From positions 246,395 through 310,394 of the forward strand of contig NZ_PXYK01000004.1 of assembly GCF_003012745.1 (NCBI RefSeq): 64,000 bases of DNA. Reading direction: 5' to 3'. The position numbers and the translations under genes are program-made. Below the pieces are notes generated by a model. The model worked only from the letters and a program-made list of their open reading frames with translations. It was not told the DNA's origin and did not search any database. This document shows positions 60,350 through 64,000 of the stretch, piece by piece; the first letter of the stretch is position 1, and each line of letters opens with the position of its first letter. Source of the stretch: Kumtagia ephedrae. Lineage in GTDB: Bacteria > Pseudomonadota > Alphaproteobacteria > Rhizobiales > Rhizobiaceae.

Positions 60350-60691
60350 ATGGCCGCCGACGATCCCCAACGGATGACACAGACTGAGTCAAAGGAAGCC
60401 CTTGAAAAGCAGGTCGCTCAATTGCGACGCGAGATCACCTCGATGAAGCGAACGCTCGCTGCCCGCGCTGAACAAGCGGCCGAGCAATCGTCGGGCTGGG
60501 TCGAAAACGCTACAGATCGGGCCGGTCGTGCCGCCTCAGCGCTCAAGTCGCGCGCCCAAGAGGTTTCAGGGGCAGTTCAGGAGAATCCCGTTACCTACTC
60601 TACAACCGCGCTTCTCTTCACTGCCGTGGGTTTTATGATCGGTTTGGCAGTCGGGCAGAGTTCCGATCACCGCCATCGTCGCTGGCATTAA
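60350..60691 (+). CDS. DUF883/ElaB-YqjD-like membrane-anchored protein
   Basis: 113 residues from ATG 60350, five bases after GGAGG. A coiled-coil stalk (about 10-75; ESKEALEKQVAQLRREITSMKRTLAARAEQAAEQSSGWVENATDRAGRAASALKSRAQEVSGAVQENP) is followed by a C-terminal membrane span (about 80-100; TTALLFTAVGFMIGLAVGQ) and a short basic tail. This is the DUF883 form; E. coli relatives are ribosome-associated, stress-induced membrane proteins. An EcfG-type promoter upstream fits stress regulation. The stop overlaps that of the convergent next gene (TTAA). Confidence 0.85.
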   Translation: MAADDPQRMTQTESKEALEKQVAQLRREITSMKRTLAARAEQAAEQSSGWVENATDRAGRAASALKSRAQEVSGAVQENPVTYSTTALLFTAVGFMIGLAVGQSSDHRHRRWH

Positions 60692-60909
60692 GCCTCACCA
60701 GGACGACCAGGAACGGCAGCGTCCTCTGAGAACAATTCCCCGCGGCTCATAGGAGCGTGCTGCGGCTGCTCGTGGTAGAGCACTTGACGAATGCGTCTCA
60801 CGTCGTAGAGTTGACCGCATGTGGGACACTTGAAGGCATACGCGCGTTGCCTCTTTCCGATCTTGGGTAGTCGCCCGTGCTCGGCCCGATGATCGGCTGG
60901 TTTAGACAA
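60688..60909 (-). CDS. Small protein with one zinc-knuckle-like CPTC motif
   Basis: 73 residues from a TTG start (GGGAGG about five bases upstream). KIGKRQRAYAFKCPTCGQLYDVRRIRQVLYHEQ has one CxxC pair in an FKCPTCGQ context, as in half a zinc ribbon, with no second pair visible. It is convergent with the DUF883 gene, sharing the stop-codon bases. Function unknown; a dimeric metal site is possible. Confidence 0.65.
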   Translation of the reverse strand: MSKPADHRAEHGRLPKIGKRQRAYAFKCPTCGQLYDVRRIRQVLYHEQPQHAPMSRGELFSEDAAVPGRPGEA

Positions 60910-60946
60910 GCGCACCTCCCACCGCCATATCTCCCGTCTATGCGGC

Positions 60947-61177
60947 CTAATGCGCCGCACTCTTCAATCCATCCATGTATCTTTCCAGGCGTTCGAGACG
61001 TGTACGTGCCTCTCGGATGTAAGCTTCGATATCGGGGAACATCACTCCGCGCTCCTCGAAATCAAACCGTCCCGCCTCCATGTCCACAATGCAGTCGCGC
61101 AGGCGCTCAGCCTCCGCTTCGCAGGCGGCAAGCATCTGCTTGGGGGTCGGTTCTGGCACTGTGCTCGCGTTTGCCAT
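60947..61177 (-). CDS. Small coiled-coil protein (76 aa)
   Basis: 76 residues from ATG 61177 (GGTGGA upstream). PTPKQMLAACEAEAERLRDCIVDMEAGRFDFEERGVMFPDIEAYIREARTRLERLERYMDGLKSAA reads as two helices of a coiled coil. No family is recognised. The start at 61357 is rejected because the added residues have no coding character. An EcfG-like motif at 61186-61210 lies very close to the start codon. Confidence 0.7.
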   Translation of the reverse strand: MANASTVPEPTPKQMLAACEAEAERLRDCIVDMEAGRFDFEERGVMFPDIEAYIREARTRLERLERYMDGLKSAAH

Positions 61178-61185
61178 GTCCACCG

Positions 61186-61210
61186 AACCTCGGAGTCCTC
61201 GACTGGTTCC
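61186..61210 (-). promoter_or_regulatory. Weak EcfG-like promoter candidate
   Basis: On the minus strand GGAAC, 16-base spacer, GGTT (one base off CGTT), the same variant as at 33566-33590. Only eight bases separate it from the ATG, so the transcript would be nearly leaderless; this lowers confidence. Confidence 0.25.
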
Positions 61211-61417
61211 CAAGCTGGGTCGACAATCAGGAGGAACATTTGCGCTCTTGGTCGGTTCTACAGACCTAGGCCCTAAATTGTGTGCCCCATAGGGTCGAGT
61301 AAGCCCGTCGCGCCCTCCCTCAACGCGGCGGGCGTCGCCTGTGGTTGTCATGGTCAATCCTTCTGAACAACTGCCCGGAAAGGGAGGGCCAAATGCACAG
61401 TGCCGCCCGCGCGGGGG

Positions 61418-61567
61418 CTATGCTGGACGCCATGCACCGCCCCAGCGACCGAGAACGCCTTTGCCGCGCTGAAGCGAGGCGCATCCAATGGCTTCTTCAG
61501 CCGCCGCTGGTGTGACTGCGATCAAAGTCGCAAGCAGGAGAATTCGGGAAACCTTTTGACAAAGCAC
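61418..61567 (-). CDS. Possible small secreted peptide (49 aa)
   Basis: From a GTG at 61567: a basic start, a hydrophobic core and a signal-peptidase-like site (VSRILLLATLIAVTPAAAEEA, cleavage after AAA), then a short mature part with one Cys. No ribosome-binding motif is evident, and the rest of the 61178-61676 interval shows no other gene, so this is tentative. Confidence 0.3.
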   Translation of the reverse strand: MLCQKVSRILLLATLIAVTPAAAEEAIGCASLQRGKGVLGRWGGAWRPA

Positions 61568-61614
61568 GACCGGCGCGATTGCAGTCCTGGGGGGCGAGTT
61601 CGCGCCGGTCGAGG

Positions 61615-61639
61615 GGAACATCGGAGCATCAGCGTCGTT
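61615..61639 (+). promoter_or_regulatory. EcfG-type general stress promoter (exact consensus)
   Basis: GGAAC (61615-61619), 16-base spacer, CGTT (61636-61639), an exact match to the EcfG consensus, 37 bases upstream of the start codon of the next plus-strand gene. Confidence 0.7.
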
Positions 61640-61676
61640 CCCTTCATAGTCAAAACGGGTGCAGGGAGGATATCCC

Positions 61677-62071
61677 ATGAGTGCCGATCCCGCGCACAGA
61701 ATCTCGCCCGACGTACGGGCGGCGATCAGCAATTTCTTGAGAAACGAGCGGCAAGGAGACGTTCGCCCCTTTGCTGTTTCGGAAGCCCTCAACGCCATTA
61801 GACGCGTATCCCGGATCTTGAAATATCTGATTCTGACCTGGTCGACGCCATCGCCAGCGAAGCGCTGGCAGCTGGGCAAGCTATTGATTTTGACGTGCCG
61901 AAATCACCAGCGGCGCTCCAGTTGAAGTCGTCGCTTGAACGATGGGAAGACGAGGGCGGCGCTCCTCGACGAAGCAAACTGGGCCGAGAGGCCAAGCGTC
62001 GCATAGTCAACGACACTGCCGGGACGCGGCGTCGCGCGACCGAGACAAAAGATCGCAATCGGCTGATCTAA
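61677..62071 (+). pseudogene. Frameshifted hypothetical gene
   Basis: ATG 61677 follows GGGAGGATATCCC. The first frame reads MSADPAHRISPDVRAAISNFLRNERQGDVRPFAVSEALNAIRR. At about 61800 a shift of -1 (one base missing) moves to a frame that reads on in the same style, RIPDLEISDSDLVDAIASEALAAGQAIDFDVPKSPAALQLKSSLERWEDEG...RNRLI, to TAA at 62071. Without the shift the first frame runs into non-coding-like sequence to 61925. Together they would give about 130 residues. A real mutation or a sequencing error cannot be told apart here. An exact EcfG promoter stands upstream. Confidence 0.65.
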
Positions 62072-62122
62072 GGCAAGATGGCCCGCCACCTCCCAACGGC
62101 GCTCGCGTTCACGTTCCTGTTT

Positions 62123-62368
62123 TCACGATCTTCTCGCCGCGCTCGGCATGGAGCCGCACGGTTCTACTTCAAGGCTCCGTGCGGCGTAAATGGCGGCTCT
62201 GGTGGTGCGATCTGCTTGTACCTGCAATCTCAGTGCCGCCAACTCATCCCGCAAGCGAATCATGCATTCTCTCTGCGCGACAAGCAGAGCGCGCAGCTCG
62301 CGGGCTTCGCTGAAAACGATATCCATGCCGTCGCCGAACTTCACATGCCCCTGAATGTTTCCCGCCAT
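62123..62368 (-). CDS. Small helical hypothetical protein
   Basis: 81 residues from ATG 62368: GNIQGHVKFGDGMDIVFSEARELRALLVAQRECMIRLRDELAALRLQVQADRTTRAAIYAARSLEV. The centre reads as a long coiled-coil helix with regular leucines. The ribosome-binding signal is weak and GTG 62392 is an alternative start. Function unknown. Confidence 0.5.
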   Translation of the reverse strand: MAGNIQGHVKFGDGMDIVFSEARELRALLVAQRECMIRLRDELAALRLQVQADRTTRAAIYAARSLEVEPCGSMPSAARRS

Positions 62369-62699
62369 CTTACAGCGGAATGGTGCCTTCACAAGGGACC
62401 GGATGATTCAGCCGCCGCAGTCTGTGAGCCGAATGCGCAGCCAACTGTGGCGGGACGAGAAGGCGGGATAAGCACGCCTAGCCTATGCACTTCCCCAACA
62501 GGGAGCTTGAGGCCCATCGCAAGGGGGAGCGGGGGGAGCGATGGGCCTCGGCATTGCTGCTTAACGTGGAACGCAGAACTCTTCCGCGCCCAAAGAGTAT
62601 GCAGCAAACATTGTTAACGCGTGGTTACTTCTGCATCCCTTGGCGTCCCATTCATAATTAAAAATCAGCTGTGAATGTTTCCACCTAGTTCATATTTAG
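62369..62699. other. 331-base region without a gene, with a 12-bp hairpin
   Basis: No accepted gene. It contains the strong inverted repeat at 62509-62549 and an A/T-rich stretch (62650-62700) that could carry a promoter for the next frame. Confidence 0.4.
62509..62549. repeat. Perfect 12-bp inverted repeat with G-rich loop
   Basis: GAGGCCCATCGC (62509-62520) and GCGATGGGCCTC (62538-62549) pair perfectly around a 17-base loop made almost only of G and A on the plus strand (C/T on the minus). No T-run follows on either side, so it is unlikely to be a plain terminator; it may be part of a small RNA. Confidence 0.7.
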
Positions 62700-63005
62700 G
62701 TGCAAACCTTCAATTGGGCGGTAGCAGGGAAGAAAATCTTGACTGAACTGCCATTCAATTCCGAAGCAAAAAAGACCGATTATACCAGAAGTAGTGCAGC
62801 GGCGAATCACAGCCTTGGCGTGTTGATAAACGCAGTTGTCTCGGCGCAATACCGCCTGCCGGCAGACGAAGTCATCAAGCTTGCCCGTTCTTTGCCTCGG
62901 CAAGATAGCTCATCCGAGCGTCCTTCGCCGCTGCAACGAAGGCAGCGCGGGCGACGTAGCTGGGTTGCCGCTGCACTCACCACACCAGCAAACGGACGCC
63001 GGTGA
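62700..63005 (+). CDS. Doubtful hypothetical protein
   Basis: 101 residues from GTG 62700 or 88 from TTG 62739 (GGGAAG upstream). The part SLGVLINAVVSAQYRLPADEVIKLARSLPRQ has protein-like composition; the last 25 residues are arginine-rich and overlap the opposite gene at 62977-63093. No family is recognised. Kept because no better reading of the interval exists. Confidence 0.35.
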   Translation: MQTFNWAVAGKKILTELPFNSEAKKTDYTRSSAAANHSLGVLINAVVSAQYRLPADEVIKLARSLPRQDSSSERPSPLQRRQRGRRSWVAAALTTPANGRR

Positions 63006-63093
63006 CGACCTCATAAAAGGCGAGCCCGCCGCCCGCAGCGGAAAGCAGAACGCCGACAACGAGCGCGGCAATCAGGATTGGCGATTCTTCCAT
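62977..63093 (-). CDS. Very small single-span membrane protein (38 aa)
   Basis: 38 residues, MEESPILIAALVVGVLLSAAGGGLAFYEVVTGVRLLVW: an acidic start, one membrane span (about 6-30) and a short tail. The composition is typical of tiny membrane proteins, but the ribosome-binding signal (GAAAGA) is weak. Confidence 0.45.
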   Translation of the reverse strand: MEESPILIAALVVGVLLSAAGGGLAFYEVVTGVRLLVW

Positions 63094-63371
63094 GTCTTTC
63101 GTCTCAACGACCAGGCAAGCGTGCCGGATCGATGTGACACCCAGATAATGATCGGATGGACAGATCGGTAGTGCGTGGATCGGTCCATGGCCGGGCCAGG
63201 TCGCATCAGGGCCGACCGCCCAATGTCGCAAACTGAGTAATCCGTCTAAATCACGCCGGATCGCGTATATTCAGCGGATATTGTGTGTGTTCTTCTGAGG
63301 CGGGTCGATCAATGGCCGCTTAGAATCTCTTATCGCTGCGTCACGTTCGGCATAGCAGCGAGGAGGTTAAC

Positions 63372-63878
63372 ATGCATGGCAATATCGGGAGCATTCAGCG
63401 CGCCAGGATTGTTCGTCGCTCAGACACCTGGACCTTCGGAGAAGGCGAAGTCCTTAGGAAAACATGGCCCGATGTTGATAAGATAAAGGCTTTGCTGCCA
63501 CATCGCACCGAGAGAGCCATCCGCTATATGGCGAAGAGATGCGGGCTTGTCCCTGACAAAGAGCAGCATATTTGGACGTGTGCGCAAGACAAGACCCTAA
63601 GAACTATGGCAGCCGCAGCGGCAACACGTCGGGAGATCGCCGCAGCGGTTGGCCTTACGGTGGCACAGGTGGCCAACCGATTGCTCTATAAGCGCATTAA
63701 TATTGCAAAGCGCCCACCTAAACCGGTGAGCGATCCTTTGCTGAATTCCATCCGAAGGCGGGCATTCGAGCTGAATGTTTCTGCTGCGGAGCTGGACCTC
63801 TCTTTGGGAAACAGAAAGATTTTCCGTCGCGTGTGGAAAGGCAGAGACGTTGACGTAAACCACATCGCTCGGGTGTGA
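63372..63878 (+). CDS. SANT/Myb-like or HTH DNA-binding protein, C-terminus met by an IS end
   Basis: 168 residues from ATG 63372, after a strong GAGGAGGTTAAC signal. Residues about 20-58 (WTFGEGEVLRKTWPDVDKIKALLPHRTERAIRYMAKRCGLV) have the SANT/Myb-like pattern of tryptophan-spaced helices. A second helix-turn-helix-like unit is at 72-105 (KTLRTMAAAAATRREIAAAVGLTVAQVANRLLYKRI). The TGA stop falls four bases inside the presumed left end of an IS21-like element, so the original C-terminus may have been longer. Probably a regulator of transcription. Confidence 0.72.
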   Translation: MHGNIGSIQRARIVRRSDTWTFGEGEVLRKTWPDVDKIKALLPHRTERAIRYMAKRCGLVPDKEQHIWTCAQDKTLRTMAAAAATRREIAAAVGLTVAQVANRLLYKRINIAKRPPKPVSDPLLNSIRRRAFELNVSAAELDLSLGNRKIFRRVWKGRDVDVNHIARV

Positions 63879-64000
63879 ACCGGCGTGCAAAGTTGACCCC
63901 CTAGGCGGGGTTATCGGCGTCCAAAATTGACCCCCCTCATTGGTTCGTTCTGCGACCATCCGTTCGGTTTTTCGAGCGGATGGAGAGGGGATGAAGTCGG
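63874..64000 (+). mobile_element. Left end of an IS21-like insertion sequence (partial)
   Basis: Starting at TGTGAACC (63874) there are two near-identical 18-base direct repeats, GCGTGCAAAGTTGACCCC (63883-63900) and GCGTCCAAAATTGACCCC (63917-63934), the multiple end repeats typical of IS21-family elements. The sequence then runs toward an ATG near 63991 preceded by GAGAGGGG, a possible istA start. The element continues past the window. Confidence 0.7.

Overview
The window is high-GC DNA from an alphaproteobacterium, most likely order Hyphomicrobiales (Rhizobiales), Phyllobacteriaceae/Mesorhizobium-like. This rests on gene content and protein style (gatCA, a DctBD-type pair beside a tct transporter, adenine deaminase, DUF2934/YidB/DUF883 stress-type small genes) and on EcfG-type promoter motifs (GGAAC-N16/17-CGTT). 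No database search was possible, so the genus is inference.

Bases 1-23682 are chromosomal backbone. In order: a YcaQ-type DNA glycosylase cut by the window edge; Fe-S L-serine dehydratase; a 39-residue membrane protein with a strong terminator; convergent DUF599 and YdcF genes separated by an 8-bp tandem repeat; the operon gatC-GNAT-gatA (GatA carries an extra segment of about 34 residues); DUF1697, VOC and threonine dehydratase genes; TrkH; a DUF900-type alpha/beta-hydrolase lipoprotein; adenine deaminase; a zinc alcohol dehydrogenase; and a DctB/DctD-like two-component system followed by a tripartite tricarboxylate transporter set (two TctC proteins, TctB, TctA). The system probably senses and imports a carboxylate. 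Its activator has GAFPGA where GAFTGA is expected.

A tRNA-Leu(TAA) at 23686-23770 is followed by a prophage of roughly 35 kb. The left arm holds a tyrosine integrase, a ribbon-helix-helix protein, an AlpA-like DNA-binding protein and an early operon (ParB-like, TubC-like, helicase, Toprim primase-like). A short phage protein and a NusG-like factor in the position of a late antiterminator follow. Next is a cassette on the opposite strand (ion channel, DUF2934, YidB and small proteins) beside a tRNA with anticodon CAT that looks like a remodelled initiator tRNA. From 34182 an HK97-like siphovirus late operon runs rightward: HNH, TerS, TerL, portal, S49 protease, capsid, connectors, tail tube, chaperones, tape measure with an embedded CHAP peptidase, tail tip (with an apparent frameshift), tail fibres, endolysin and two holin-like proteins.

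The most unusual gene is the 1356-residue tail-fibre protein at 51493-55563. A phage-type coiled-coil N-terminus is followed by a complete SGNH/GDSL hydrolase domain, a beta-rich linker and a complete C-terminal FAD-dependent oxidoreductase (PF12831-like). This suggests a virion that could deacylate and oxidise a surface glycan.

Bases 59343-63871 hold small accessory genes, at least two behind EcfG-type general stress promoters, one of them frameshifted. The window ends in the left end of an IS21-like element. The right attachment site of the prophage was not found.
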